A stretch of 64,000 nucleotides of DNA from Cryobacterium ruanii (GTDB taxonomy: Bacteria; Actinomycetota; Actinomycetes; Actinomycetales; Microbacteriaceae): positions 62,001 through 126,000 of the forward strand of contig NZ_SOHK01000005.1 of NCBI RefSeq assembly GCF_004404055.1, in the 5' to 3' direction. Under the pieces are notes generated by a model. The model was not told the origin of the DNA. It did not search any database and saw nothing but the letters and a program-made list of their open reading frames with translations. Shown piece after piece: positions 54,240 through 62,065 of this stretch (the first letter of the stretch is position 1; every line of letters begins with the position of its first letter). The position numbers and the translations under genes are program-made.

Positions 54240-54439
54240 AGAGGCCGGCTCGGCCCGAGATCGCACCCTGTTACGCTTCGACTCACGATCAACCCGCAAA
54301 ACCGGGAACAAGTCGTGATATCGGTAGCCGACGAAGCCTGTCGGCGAGTTGAACGCAAAGTGTCTGGTCGAGCTCTCGCTGACCACTGGAATTTGCGCGA
54401 TGCTTCAATTCAGAGACCACATGAACCGGAAGAGAAGGC

Positions 54440-54994
54440 ATGACCGAGGAACGTGTCGTTTCCCTGCTCACCGCGGCCAGAGCACATTACGCGGTGCCTG
54501 CGGCCACGACTCTGACGGAGGTGGCGGCGTTATTAGACACATGGGGCGGTATCGAGCTGCCTTTCGAACGCTTTGCGGCGAATCTTTTCGACGAGTTCGT
54601 TGACGCGTCGCTGGCTATCTCCATGTTCACCATCCTGGATGCACCACTGCTCAAAGCCCGTGCAACTGCCGAAGAACGGCACATCTTCAGTGCAGATCCT
54701 GACGAACCCTTTGACCCGAACGAGTACGGTGCGGATCAGGCCGACTGGACGACCTACTCGCATCAGATGGAAGCCCTCCAAAGAGCCGTCATTATTCTTG
54801 AAGCTGCCCCGGCAGACCCTGCCCGTGTCGGCAATTTTCGGGTCTACGGTGCTGCGCAGTGGTTGCGAGAGAGCCTCTGGGCCGCGACAGGAATTGTGCC
54901 CCGCGATTCAGGATCGCCCGACGCGAATTCTTCCCTTTTTGGCGAAGCATTCACCTTGGCTGGACGAGACCCATTCGCTGCGGCGCCAATATAA
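54440..54994 (+). CDS. Unrecognised 184-aa cytoplasmic protein
   Basis: An acidic, probably alpha-helical protein starting MTEERVVSLLTAARAHYAVP, without signal or membrane segments. The middle contains DPDEPFDPNEYGADQADW and the C-terminal third GAAQWLRESLWAATG. No family recognised. It stands alone between the WapI-type immunity gene cluster and a duplicated gene tail, so it may be another immunity or defence accessory gene; that is a guess from context. Confidence 0.6.
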   Translation: MTEERVVSLLTAARAHYAVPAATTLTEVAALLDTWGGIELPFERFAANLFDEFVDASLAISMFTILDAPLLKARATAEERHIFSADPDEPFDPNEYGADQADWTTYSHQMEALQRAVIILEAAPADPARVGNFRVYGAAQWLRESLWAATGIVPRDSGSPDANSSLFGEAFTLAGRDPFAAAPI

Positions 54995-55044
54995 ACGCGG
55001 ACAATGAGTAAGACGAGGTAGCCAGTCTGCTCGAGTGCTCACAG

Positions 55045-55190
55045 TGCCAGCATCCTGTTGGGAATCGTCGAGGCTCTCACATCCCCAAGGCATACCGCCG
55101 GGCACTAAGCAATTCGATCATCACAACACGTGTCAGCTCGTCCGGCATGTCCGTCCACACTGTCCGTTCGAGATTCCCCATACGGGGCCA
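55045..55190 (+). repeat. Copy B of the duplicated segment, with relic of the two-helix protein C-terminus
   Basis: Codons 55046-55108 read ASILLGIVEALTSPRHTAGH then stop, matching the end of the protein at 51726-52004 (AGIVLGIIGAVTSPRHTAGV). Downstream similarity continues through GCAATTCGATCATCAC and CACGTGTCAG to the palindrome at 55161. The rest of that gene copy is gone, so it is a gene relic left by duplication and deletion. Confidence 0.8.
55161..55190. repeat. Dispersed palindrome, copy 4
   Basis: TGTCCGTTCGAGATTCCCCA followed by TACGGGGCCA; the arms CCGT/ACGG bracket an ATTCCCC loop. At the end of duplicated copy B. Confidence 0.6.
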
Positions 55191-55234
55191 CACAATCCAA
55201 CGGATCTCCGACTCACACCACTACGGTGATGGGC

Positions 55235-55558
55235 ATGCGCCCAATGGAAACAGTTCATGCGGAACCACGGATTTCAGTCGAGTTTCCTACTTATCGCGTG
55301 AACTTCTGGCAGCGGCAGTCACCGAGGATGGGGTGGAACCTGGACGCCTATGTCCTCACTGACGTCGAAGACGTCGAGGAGGTGCTCCGATGGGTCGAGG
55401 AGCAATCGCGTGGGCGTCGTTTCGAACTGTTTGCTGAGACGGACGACGAACCGATAACTTCCTTCGAATCGCCGCGAACAACCGGGCTCATCCGCTTGCT
55501 TGGAAGTAACCCGAATGTCGGCGTGCCCGCCGAAATCGGACGGTTCGACCAGATCTAG
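55235..55558 (+). CDS. Unrecognised small protein (about 107 aa)
   Basis: Starts at ATG 55235, with TACGGT 7 nt upstream; ATG 55229 is also in frame. The body reads ISVEFPTYRVNFWQR, GWNLDAYVLTDVEDVEEVLR, RFELFAETDDEPI and GLIRLLGSNPN, a mixed alpha/beta acidic protein with no signal or membrane segment. The N-terminal part with FWQR and WNLDAYVLTDVEDVEEVLRW looks like small proteins found beside toxin-immunity genes, but no family can be named. Confidence 0.62.
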   Translation: MRPMETVHAEPRISVEFPTYRVNFWQRQSPRMGWNLDAYVLTDVEDVEEVLRWVEEQSRGRRFELFAETDDEPITSFESPRTTGLIRLLGSNPNVGVPAEIGRFDQI

Positions 55559-55640
55559 CTCGTGGGACCAGAGGGTGCTTGACAGCATTCCTGGCTCGTA
55601 AATCCGGGGCCGTATCGATTCGGCGGCCACGATCCAAAAG

Positions 55641-55671
55641 CGTCCCGTGGCGGGTTCCCCAAACGGGAACG
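55641..55671. repeat. Dispersed palindrome, copy 5
   Basis: CGTCCCGTGGCGGGTTCCCC closed by AAACGGGAACG. The arms CGTcCCGT/AACGGGaACG are almost complementary. A clear family member. Confidence 0.65.
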
Positions 55672-55696
55672 GATGAAAGTCGCCGATCGGCCGTTT

Positions 55697-55730
55697 GCGT
55701 GTCCCAGTCGCCGTCCGGCTTGCGGGACGC
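55697..55730. repeat. Dispersed palindrome, copy 6
   Basis: GCGTGTCCCAGTCGCCGTCC then GGCTTGCGGGACGC: arms GCGT-GTCCC and GGGAC-GC. It lies 25 bp from copy 5. Confidence 0.6.
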
Positions 55731-56101
55731 CCAAAACGGATCACCTGACAGCACCACGCCTAGGCATCTGTGTCGTCAAACGCTCATTCATTTCGGGCGA
55801 AGGTCCCAGACCGAGGCTGACGCATAATTTTCCACGTTTGTGGGGTAAATCGGATGCTGAGGAGCCTCGGCGCACGTTCGCTGAAAGTGCTGATCTTGGG
55901 TTGCAGGCTGGTAACGCTGATTTATCCACGGTGGAGAAATGCGAGGAGGACATTTCGCTCGATCTCGGGCGGTCTCGGTTAGGGCTTGGACATCGGTCAA
56001 CAGCCTGTCACCGCGCACAGTGGCCTCAAGGTTCGGATTCGCTGCCGAAGGGATCGAACGGCAACAGCTTCGCTACGGAGGCGTGCGCTTACGCGCGCCG
56101 G

Positions 56102-56503
56102 TCAGCGTGGCTTTTCGTCGGTAGTGGGAATGACGACTACGCCAACGCCTAGGATCGTGTGGCAGTCGAATCCGGCGTTGTTCTCTTCCCGGTCGAGCTG
56201 CCAGTAGGCTCGGCCGAACCGGTCGCAAATGAGGCCGCCCACGTCGCCTGCGACCGTCGTATAGCGGATAGTGCCCTCGGCATCCGTCTCGGTTTCCCCC
56301 ATCGCTCCCTTTGCCGGCCCGGTGTCGATGATCGGGTCGGGCGTTGGCGTGGGGATCGGGACTGTCGTTGGGCTCGCTGGCGGCATGGCCGGCGGAGCAG
56401 TGGTGGGGAAGGTGCAGCCTGCCAAGAGAAGGGCGCCAATCAGTGCGACCCCCGCGACGCTCAGCTGACGGAGCGACATCGTGCAGGATGAGAGGCGAGG
56501 CAT
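56102..56503 (-). CDS. Small lipoprotein of unknown function
   Basis: A 133-aa protein. The N-terminus MPRLSSCTMSLRQLSVAG leads into a hydrophobic core and lipobox LLLAGC, with Cys near residue 30. The mature part starts with a Thr/Pro-rich spacer (TTVPIPTPTPDP), then a small domain ending in LICDRFGRAYWQLDREEN and FDCHTILGVGVVVIP, with two Cys that may pair. ATG 56503 is chosen for a GAAAG ribosome binding site; ATG 56479 would also give a normal signal. Found alone in the island. Confidence 0.75.
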   Translation of the reverse strand: MPRLSSCTMSLRQLSVAGVALIGALLLAGCTFPTTAPPAMPPASPTTVPIPTPTPDPIIDTGPAKGAMGETETDAEGTIRYTTVAGDVGGLICDRFGRAYWQLDREENNAGFDCHTILGVGVVVIPTTDEKPR

Positions 56504-56913
56504 AGCACTTTCGTGTCTTGAGTAGTCATCAGAATGAGCCGTGACCGCTTCGCGACCACGTACTCTCAGCTTGCCTAAGGACGCCGAGCAGCGCGAGTCG
56601 GCTGTTCGGAGGACACGGCCTCGTCGTTGCCTGAAACCGCGATGGCCTGAGCCAGTTGAACGCGCTTCAAGTGCAGGTGGGTACGTGGGGCGTTCCCCTT
56701 GTGGCACCGGCGATCCGCCTATCGAGCCGTGCTGGCGTCTGCATAACGAAGTGGCCAGACTGTTCTCATGCTCATTGATAATTGGCCGTTCGTTAAGTCC
56801 TGACTACGCAGTACGGAGCGAACCAGCCTCGGCCCTGTTCAGCTGGAGGTTCGGCTTGTGGGACGCCAAAGTTCAGGACCGAGAGCACTCTTGAGGTGCA
56901 GGCCAGTCGTTGC
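56504..56913. other. 410-nt interval with a degenerate palindrome
   Basis: No supported gene. A diverged member of the palindrome family, ending GGTTCGGCTTGTGGGACGCC, lies at about 56830-56866, and another weak match (GGGGCGTTCCCCTTG) near 56687-56705. Confidence 0.4.
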
Positions 56914-57392
56914 TCAGAATTCGTAGTTCGTGGCGAGCTCATCCGACAGCAGCACTGTGTGCGGAAGATCCCGCAGTGCCTCGGCGTCAACCGAGATTCC
57001 CCTCAGCTGTGCGGCCTCCGCATATGCTTCCCACGGAAAGGAATCGGGTTTCGCAGCGTCATCCCCCGCATCAGGTTAAGAACTTCTGCGATCACGTCGG
57101 CTGCGGAGCGTTTCCAAGAGACAGCCCCGACGTGCCCATACTTGGACGAGGCCACTCCACGATCCATGTCGAGACGAATCATCGATTCGTCAGATAGGCG
57201 CAAATACTGGGTCATCGTCATGGTCATAGTTGGCCTGACGTTTTCTGGAACCGGATCACCGAGTTCGCAAATGATGACCAGACCGGTCACCGACAGCCGG
57301 GAAATGTCGAACGGCAGGCGCTGAGCGCGCTCAATACCGACCGATCCTCGTTGCATCGGTACGTATCGACCCCGCTCATCGCTATCCGTCAT
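56914..57392 (-). pseudogene. Frameshifted gene of unknown function (about 155 codons)
   Basis: The minus-strand frame starting at ATG 57392 reads MTDSDERGRYVPMQRGSVGI, then LPFDISRLSVTGLVIICELG and SAADVIAEVLNLMRG. After the run CCCCC at 57063-57067 the sensible protein continues in the next frame as DAAKPDSFPWEAYAEAAQLR, ISVDAEALRDLPHTVLLSDE and a stop at 56914; the original frame ends in nonsense. One base gained or lost in the homopolymer would rejoin them. Could be a true pseudogene, phase variation, or a sequencing error. No family recognised. Confidence 0.65.
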
Positions 57393-57577
57393 GCTGGCAG
57401 CTCAGGTTCTTCGCTGTTCCCCTGAGACGCGGTTGGCGAGCCACCCTGTGACCCGTCAAGGCGACGTTAACCTGTTCCGCTCATCGTTCCCCGTTCGGGC
57501 AGCGTTGGGAGCTCATGGGATCGGCCTGAATGAGTACCGACTGCAGCGCTCGTGCTTTCGCCCCGGTCGCTACCGGT

Positions 57578-58321
57578 TCAGTCACCGCTCTTCTTTTTGT
57601 TTTGCACTTGCAGTCCGCCGGCAGACCAAGTCTCGATGAGGAAGAGTTCCGTCGCTCGAACCAGGTCGGAAAGTTTTGTGTAGCCCCAGTTTCGTGAGTC
57701 GAAGTCGGGCTGTTGCTTCCGCATTAGTTGGCCCACCGTGGCAAGGTTCGCCCATCCGTCCTCTCCCGATGCGGTGGTGACGCTTATCCGTAGCCCGGAG
57801 ATAAGCTTCGTGTCGCCGCGCAGTTTTGGGGGCGGAACGCGCGTGATCGCCGCAGCGGCGCTCTCCGCTGCGGCCTCGTCGAGCACTTCGAGCACATCGA
57901 GGTATGTGAATCGGTCGCACGCGTTGCGGAACGCTTCGGGCGTCTTCCGCTCTCGGAACCCATAGACGATGACGCCTTCTTCGCGGATACGGGACGCGAG
58001 ACGGGTGAAGTCGCTGTTGGATGACACGATGCAAAACCCGCGGAATCGACGCATGTATAGCAGGTCCATGGCGTCGATGATCAGTGCACTATCGGTCGCA
58101 TTCTTGCCGACCGTGTTGGCAAATTGCTGCATCGGCTGAATCACGTGCTCGCTCGCGACGGGCTTCCAACTGCTCAAGTTCGGCTTGGTCCAATCGCCGT
58201 AAACCCGCTTGACCGACGCAGTGCCGAACCGTGCGACCTCGGCGAGGACGGCACCGATCTTTGCAGGCGGCACGTTGTCAGCGTCGACAAGGACGGCGAG
58301 GAGATCGTTCGGCTGCACCAT
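57578..58321 (-). CDS. NYN-domain protein (PIN-like RNase fold)
   Basis: A 247-aa protein. LLAVLVDADNVPPAKI at the N-terminus, KRVYGDWTKPNLSSW, NATDSALIIDAMDLLY near residue 85, and CIVSSNSDFTRLASRIREEG near residue 105 are the ordered acidic motifs of NYN nucleases (the VDxxN, DxxL and SxDSDF-type Asp residues). GFRERKTPEAFRNACDRF follows. The C-terminal part with GWANLATVGQLMRKQ and RNWGYTKLSDLVRAT matches an OST-HTH/LOTUS RNA-binding domain. The expected role is RNA cleavage. ATG 58321 is chosen; a TTG at 58351 with AGGA upstream is possible. Confidence 0.87.
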   Translation of the reverse strand: MVQPNDLLAVLVDADNVPPAKIGAVLAEVARFGTASVKRVYGDWTKPNLSSWKPVASEHVIQPMQQFANTVGKNATDSALIIDAMDLLYMRRFRGFCIVSSNSDFTRLASRIREEGVIVYGFRERKTPEAFRNACDRFTYLDVLEVLDEAAAESAAAAITRVPPPKLRGDTKLISGLRISVTTASGEDGWANLATVGQLMRKQQPDFDSRNWGYTKLSDLVRATELFLIETWSAGGLQVQNKKKSGD

Positions 58322-58385
58322 GTGACAAGCATGGCAGTCCGCGCCCAACAATTGGTCCTGCCCGCTTGGGGTTCCCCTTGCCGCG

Positions 58386-58622
58386 CCGAATGGGTGGGAG
58401 GACTGCGTCTACTGGCAGACTCAGGACCGTAAAACTCTCAAGCGAATCAACCAGCTATTTACCGACGCACTGCGCGATCCGTTCGCGGGTACAGGCAAAC
58501 CCGAGGCCCTCAAGCACATCCTCTCCGGCGTGTGGTCCCGTCGCATCGACGACACGAACCGCCTGGTCTATTACGTCACGGACGACCACATCATCATCCT
58601 GCAAGCCCGCGAACACTATTGA
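58386..58622 (+). pseudogene. yoeB: yoeB-type mRNA-interferase toxin gene without a start codon
   Basis: From 58386 the frame reads PNGWEDCVYWQTQDRKTLKR, then DPFAGTGKPEALKHILSGVW, SRRIDDTNRLVYYVTDD and ILQAREHY with a normal stop. This covers YoeB from about residue 7 to the end, including the catalytic Arg/His/Tyr end (RxHY-like REHY). Upstream in this frame there is no ATG, GTG or TTG; the first residues are replaced by CTTGGGGTTCCCCTTGCCG, a piece resembling the dispersed palindrome. No YefM antitoxin gene is adjacent. A CTG or re-initiated start cannot be excluded, but it looks like a beheaded toxin relic. Confidence 0.75.
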
Positions 58623-58634
58623 CCCGAGGTCCAC

Positions 58635-58667
58635 GCGTCCCGTAGGGAGTTCTCCATACGGGGACGG
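58635..58667. repeat. Dispersed palindrome, copy 7
   Basis: CGTCCCGTAGGGAGTTCTCC followed by ATACGGGGACG: arms CGTCCCGTA/TACGGGGACG with GGAGTTCTCC as an inner palindrome. It starts 13 nt after the yoeB stop. The best-formed member. Confidence 0.7.
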
Positions 58668-58815
58668 TCCAGGCGAGCCGTCTGTTAGCAGCCTTCACGC
58701 GTTCCAGATAGAAATGTGAACCGTTCGATGCGTGCGCAGGAGCAGTTTTTTGCCGGGATCGTCGCCGAACAAGAGGTAAGTGTTCGCGTGATCCTTCAGT
58801 CGTCTTGCCATCCAT

Positions 58816-59304
58816 CTAGCCCCGAACTTCGGCCCAGACCTCGCCCACAGTTCGGCTTGAGTCCAGCCGGAGAGCGATGTCGAGACGCTTTGCTTCGAAG
58901 CGTTCTCTCTCAAGTTCAGTCGCGCCCACCGCGTCGAGGAACCGATTTCGTGGTGCCGGCTCTTCAAAATAGGCGGCGGGCCTGTCCACGAGCAGATGGA
59001 CGGGGGCGTTGTCGTGGAGGGCAATCTGAGACGCCCACTCAGGGTGGACGGCAGCTGCCGCGGTCAGCACCTCTACCGACGCGAGGTGTTGCATCAGCGC
59101 CGCTTTTGCGACCGCAGGCGCAATATCCATTGCCAAGACGGATACTAGATCCGCCGGGAGATCGTACATCGCTGCGGCGAGCTGGCGTTCGTCGGGATCG
59201 GCTGATCTCGCAAGGGCAAGCAGCTCATCGGCCGTTCGCGTGGTGCTTGAGTTCCAATATGGGTCCACGGTCCCTCCAAACAGGTTAGAAGTGACGAGTG
59301 CCAA
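58816..59304 (-). CDS. Unrecognised 162-aa helical protein
   Basis: Starts MALVTSNLFGGTVDPYWNSS, then TADELLALARSADPDERQLA, VAKAALMQHLASVEVL and HPEWASQIALHDNAPVHLLV, an alpha-helical repeat-like pattern similar to HEAT or leucine-rich variant helices. No signal or membrane segment. A 38-codon ORF (58695-58811, MARRLKDHAN...) begins about 5 nt after its stop on the same strand and might be coupled; it is too short to judge. Function unknown. Confidence 0.6.
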   Translation of the reverse strand: MALVTSNLFGGTVDPYWNSSTTRTADELLALARSADPDERQLAAAMYDLPADLVSVLAMDIAPAVAKAALMQHLASVEVLTAAAAVHPEWASQIALHDNAPVHLLVDRPAAYFEEPAPRNRFLDAVGATELERERFEAKRLDIALRLDSSRTVGEVWAEVRG

Positions 59305-59469
59305 GTGCGCGCTCAGTACTCGGGAAAGTTTTACCTACGTGGGGCAGTACTTCTTCAAGCCTCGAAACAGATGGAGTTGAGTGTCCGTTATTTCCCGATC
59401 TGCTCATTTCTGACGGTATCGGCGAACTGCTCAATTTCGAGGATCATTATTATTCCATCGCAGACTAGT

Positions 59470-59624
59470 GTGTGCCGCAAGGGGTTCCCGTTGCCGGACC
59501 AGCTAATCCGGCAACGAGATTTCAATTGAGGGCTCCTCTCAACGGCTTGAGTCGAACTGACGTTGAATGGTGCGATAGACGGTCGACCGAGCGACGTTGA
59601 AAAGCTCCGCTAATTCCGCGCTGG
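59470..59624. repeat. Left copy of a direct repeat covering the resolvase 3' region
   Basis: 59470-59624 matches 63846-64000 with two substitutions (ACGGCTTG versus ATGGCCTG near the resolvase stop). The right copy continues past the window edge, so the true repeat is longer, probably the whole resolvase unit. Offset 4376 bp. Confidence 0.95.
59491..59514 (-). terminator. Resolvase terminator hairpin
   Basis: TTGCCGGA (59491-59498) pairs with TCCGGCAA (59507-59514) around an 8-nt loop, 25 nt beyond the resolvase stop. It is repeated at 63867-63890 behind the second copy. Confidence 0.65.
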
Positions 59625-60123
59625 AGTGTCGGCCGGCGTTGTGTACTTCGATCAAGTGTTTCTGCTGCGCCATCGACAGTTTGGGCTGCTTACCGCGAAG
59701 ACGCCCTTTCGCCTTGGCCACCTGCATTCCTTCGCGCGTTCTGGCGCGGATCAGATCTGACTCGAATTCGGCGACCATCGCTAGGACGTTGAAGAGGAGA
59801 CGCCCGACCGGGTCGTTCGGATCGTGCACCGCTCCGCCGATACTCAGGTTGACGTCTTTGGCCGCCAGCTTGTCAATGATGTCTTTCGCATCCCTGAGTG
59901 ACCGTGCGAGTCTGTCGAGTTTGGCAACGACGAGGGTGTCTCCAGCACGGCAGGCGGCCAGCGCTTCCCGAAGCCCCGGCCTGGCCCGGTTCGTTCCGGT
60001 CAGACCATGATCGGTGTAGATGAGTGACGATCTAACGCCCAGTCGTTCCAGGGCATTTTGTTGGGCGGTGAGATCTTGTTCATCTGTGGAAACGCGTGCG
60101 TATCCAATCAATAATCCATCCAT
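59539..60123 (-). CDS. Serine recombinase (Tn3-type resolvase/invertase)
   Basis: A 194-aa site-specific recombinase. IGYARVSTDEQDL at the N-terminus carries the catalytic Ser (RVSTDEQ). YTDHGLTGTNRARPGL and VVAKLDRLARSLRDAKDII include the conserved Arg residues, and NVLAMVAEFESDLIRARTREG leads into the helix. A C-terminal helix-turn-helix, SSAELAELFNVARSTVYRTI, binds the res site. ATG 60123 starts directly before the fold. It is typical of resolvases in Tn3-like elements, but no transposase gene is in view. A second copy enters the window at 63915. Confidence 0.95.
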   Translation of the reverse strand: MDGLLIGYARVSTDEQDLTAQQNALERLGVRSSLIYTDHGLTGTNRARPGLREALAACRAGDTLVVAKLDRLARSLRDAKDIIDKLAAKDVNLSIGGAVHDPNDPVGRLLFNVLAMVAEFESDLIRARTREGMQVAKAKGRLRGKQPKLSMAQQKHLIEVHNAGRHSSAELAELFNVARSTVYRTIQRQFDSSR

Positions 60124-60354
60124 GGCGAAACCATCTCGCTCGGCTGTGAGTGAGTAAATAATCGTCGCAGTCGGGGTCCCCCTGTGAGCCGGCCGGCTGA
60201 CCTCAGAACGGAGAACACGGGAACCGCGATCTGCGTCGCACATCATCTCCACCACGAACGCCTTGATCGAAAACCCCTACGGGGTGAGTATTTCGCCCAA
60301 CAGAATCTTTTCACCGAAAAAAGCGATGAAATGTCCTATCACTTCACTGCTGTT

Positions 60355-61161
60355 CTATCTGCCGAGGAGAACCCCGTGCACGAAGATGATCGCCGGAAAT
60401 GTCGCGGTGAAGGCCCAAAAGAAAGTGTCGAGGCCAATCAGCACGGCTGTTCCGAGATGGAGCATGGCCCCGGCAAAAAGCAGCGCTACCAGTACGCCAG
60501 GGGGAGCCACAAGGGCTACGGGAAAAATGATCTCCACGACGATAACTGACCATCCGACGAAGCCTCCAAGCCAAGGTCGTCTACGAAGTACGGCTGCGGC
60601 CGTGGAGTGTCCATAAGTAGCGGTGTTGAGAATGCTTTGCAGCGCTGTTCCTTGACGCCACTGTGCGTTGGATATCTTCGATATTCCCGCAGCGAAATAT
60701 GCCAACAAAGCCTGCGCCGCGATGAAATACAAACCCACGGCTTGAAAAGGACTCGACGTCGGGAGCAGGAAGGTGAATGCCAAGCCCGCAAGGATGATGA
60801 ACGATATTTGATTGGAGCCATCTTTGCCATAGCGAATTTGATAGGCCAAGAAAAGGCTTGATAGCAAAATGATCGTTGCGTAACTGGCGTAGAACAGGTT
60901 GCTTTGAAACGGAGTGATTAGCGCTATGGAACAGACGATTCGAGCAATCACGACAATACGTAGCCACACTGAGCCGCTGTGCCCGACCATCCATCCACGT
61001 GACGCACGCTGTGACCTAGCGAGGATCTGTCTGCTATTCCAGTCAAACAGCCCGCTCGAGCCGAATTCCTTCAAACTCAAAAGCAATTGCAAAGAACCTT
61101 GAAGAATGCCTATGCCCACGATGACGGCGGTAATTCGTGCGGCGCTTTCGATTGTCAACAT
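60355..61161 (-). CDS. HTTM-family membrane protein (SdpB-like)
   Basis: A 268-aa integral membrane protein with about six to seven helices. YFIAAQALLAYFAAGISKIS near residue 166 and QWRQGTALQSILNTATYGHS, followed by WSVIVVEIIFPVALVAPPG, match the HTTM (horizontally transferred transmembrane) domain shared by SdpB and vitamin-K-dependent carboxylase-like proteins. In Bacillus, SdpB with SdpA matures the toxin SdpC. The ATG lies 3 nt after the stop of the SdpA-like gene, so the two are coupled. Local GC is clearly lower than in the core genes. Confidence 0.78.
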   Translation of the reverse strand: MLTIESAARITAVIVGIGILQGSLQLLLSLKEFGSSGLFDWNSRQILARSQRASRGWMVGHSGSVWLRIVVIARIVCSIALITPFQSNLFYASYATIILLSSLFLAYQIRYGKDGSNQISFIILAGLAFTFLLPTSSPFQAVGLYFIAAQALLAYFAAGISKISNAQWRQGTALQSILNTATYGHSTAAAVLRRRPWLGGFVGWSVIVVEIIFPVALVAPPGVLVALLFAGAMLHLGTAVLIGLDTFFWAFTATFPAIIFVHGVLLGR

Positions 61162-61164
61162 GGC

Positions 61165-61698
61165 TTATGACACCGGGTGAGTCAGCGAATAAAAACGAAC
61201 GCGTGGCACAGAAGCTCCGCTTGGACCGCGTGTTTCAACCAAAGCAAACTGGTAGAACGCCTGCGACGATAATGAACCTCCGAGTCGCTTGCGCGCAGCA
61301 TCAAGCAAGATTATGTATGGCGCGGTGAACTGAAGCCGCTCTGCAGAGCAGTTGATACTGGAAAGCGCCAGCAGCTGAAACAATTCGATCATGCCCTCTC
61401 GATAGCGTTTTCGAGGGTTCCAAAGGGGAAATAGAATTCCTCTCGGGGATAAATTCAACTCCAACCATGGACTGACGCTCGTTTCATCGTCGCGACTGCG
61501 ATAAACAAAGTGATAGTTACTCGCACCGGGATCTGGCGTAAAAAATGACCATTTTGGTATGAGTGTGAACCGGTCAAACCGTGTAGTTAGCCGGCTGAGC
61601 TGATTATTTTTCTGAAAAGCGATCGTCAGTAAAAACCAGACAGAGAAAACAACGATTCCAATAACGCCGAATACGGAGCTTGCAATATCAATCATCAT
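61165..61698 (-). CDS. SdpA-like partner of the HTTM protein
   Basis: A 177-aa protein with one N-terminal membrane helix (about residues 4-30, IASSVFGVIGIVVFSVWFLL), then LIPKWSFFTPDPGASNYHFV near residue 48. This recalls the (Q)xWxFFxxxPx motif of SdpA-family antimicrobial-peptide system proteins, although DUF5819-type proteins share it. SPRGILFPLWNPRKRYREGM and a C-terminal YQFALVETRG follow. ATG 61698 has GAGGAAG upstream. A longer reading to 61857 is possible but less likely. It is the middle gene of a three-gene unit. Confidence 0.68.
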   Translation of the reverse strand: MMIDIASSVFGVIGIVVFSVWFLLTIAFQKNNQLSRLTTRFDRFTLIPKWSFFTPDPGASNYHFVYRSRDDETSVSPWLELNLSPRGILFPLWNPRKRYREGMIELFQLLALSSINCSAERLQFTAPYIILLDAARKRLGGSLSSQAFYQFALVETRGPSGASVPRVRFYSLTHPVS

Positions 61699-61837
61699 GT
61701 GATCTTCCTCAGATCGAATCGGTCGGCGAACAGTTTGTAACGGAAGCGACTTGACGAACGAACTCGTGGCGGGATCGTTTACCGATTCTGGTAGCAGGCA
61801 GCTGTTGATGATTTGAGAATACGAAGCAGAGTTCGGG

Positions 61838-62065
61838 TCATTTCGATCGGGCGGCACTTGCGTCCGCTTGGTACGCCCGAAGGACCTCCAGTGTCTGTGC
61901 CGATCGGTGCTCTACAGGAACTTCTGCAAGCTCTTCGCTCATACCTTCTATGTCGCAACGGATAGCCGAACCGCCGTCCGTGACGATCCAGTCGTCATTG
62001 GGGTCGACAGGGGTGATGAGGCTGTCGAGGGTCGAGAGTTCGAGATCGGTGAGGCTGATAGCCAT
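61838..62065 (-). CDS. 75-aa acidic small protein heading the SdpA/HTTM operon
   Basis: Reads MAISLTDLELSTLDSLITPV, then DPNDDWIVTDGGSAIRCDIE, ELAEVPVEHRSAQTLEVLRA and ADASAARSK. It has no signal peptide or membrane helix, one Cys, and an acidic leader-like N-terminus rich in Leu/Asp/Ser. It is the first gene after a good promoter and is followed by the two membrane genes, so it could be a peptide precursor processed or exported by them, or a small regulator. No homologue recognised. The reading frame is open and well placed. Confidence 0.55.
   Translation of the reverse strand: MAISLTDLELSTLDSLITPVDPNDDWIVTDGGSAIRCDIEGMSEELAEVPVEHRSAQTLEVLRAYQADASAARSK

Larger units (their letters stand above)
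55559..56101. other. Decayed, repeat-bearing interval
   Basis: 543 nt without an intact gene. It holds two dispersed palindromes (55641 and 55697). Near 55990-56124, a plus-strand stretch reads VASRFGFAAEGIERQQLRYG, which faintly resembles the C-terminal end of a GNAT acetyltransferase; this is too weak to call as a gene. Confidence 0.4.

Noticed and set aside
55939-56124. GNAT acetyltransferase remnant
   Set aside because: Only about 20 residues (VASRFGFAAEGIERQQLRYG) resemble the family end; no acetyl-CoA motif is seen.
58695-58811. 38-codon ORF after the 162-aa gene
   Set aside because: Open and suggestively placed, but too short and without ribosome binding site or family to support as a gene.
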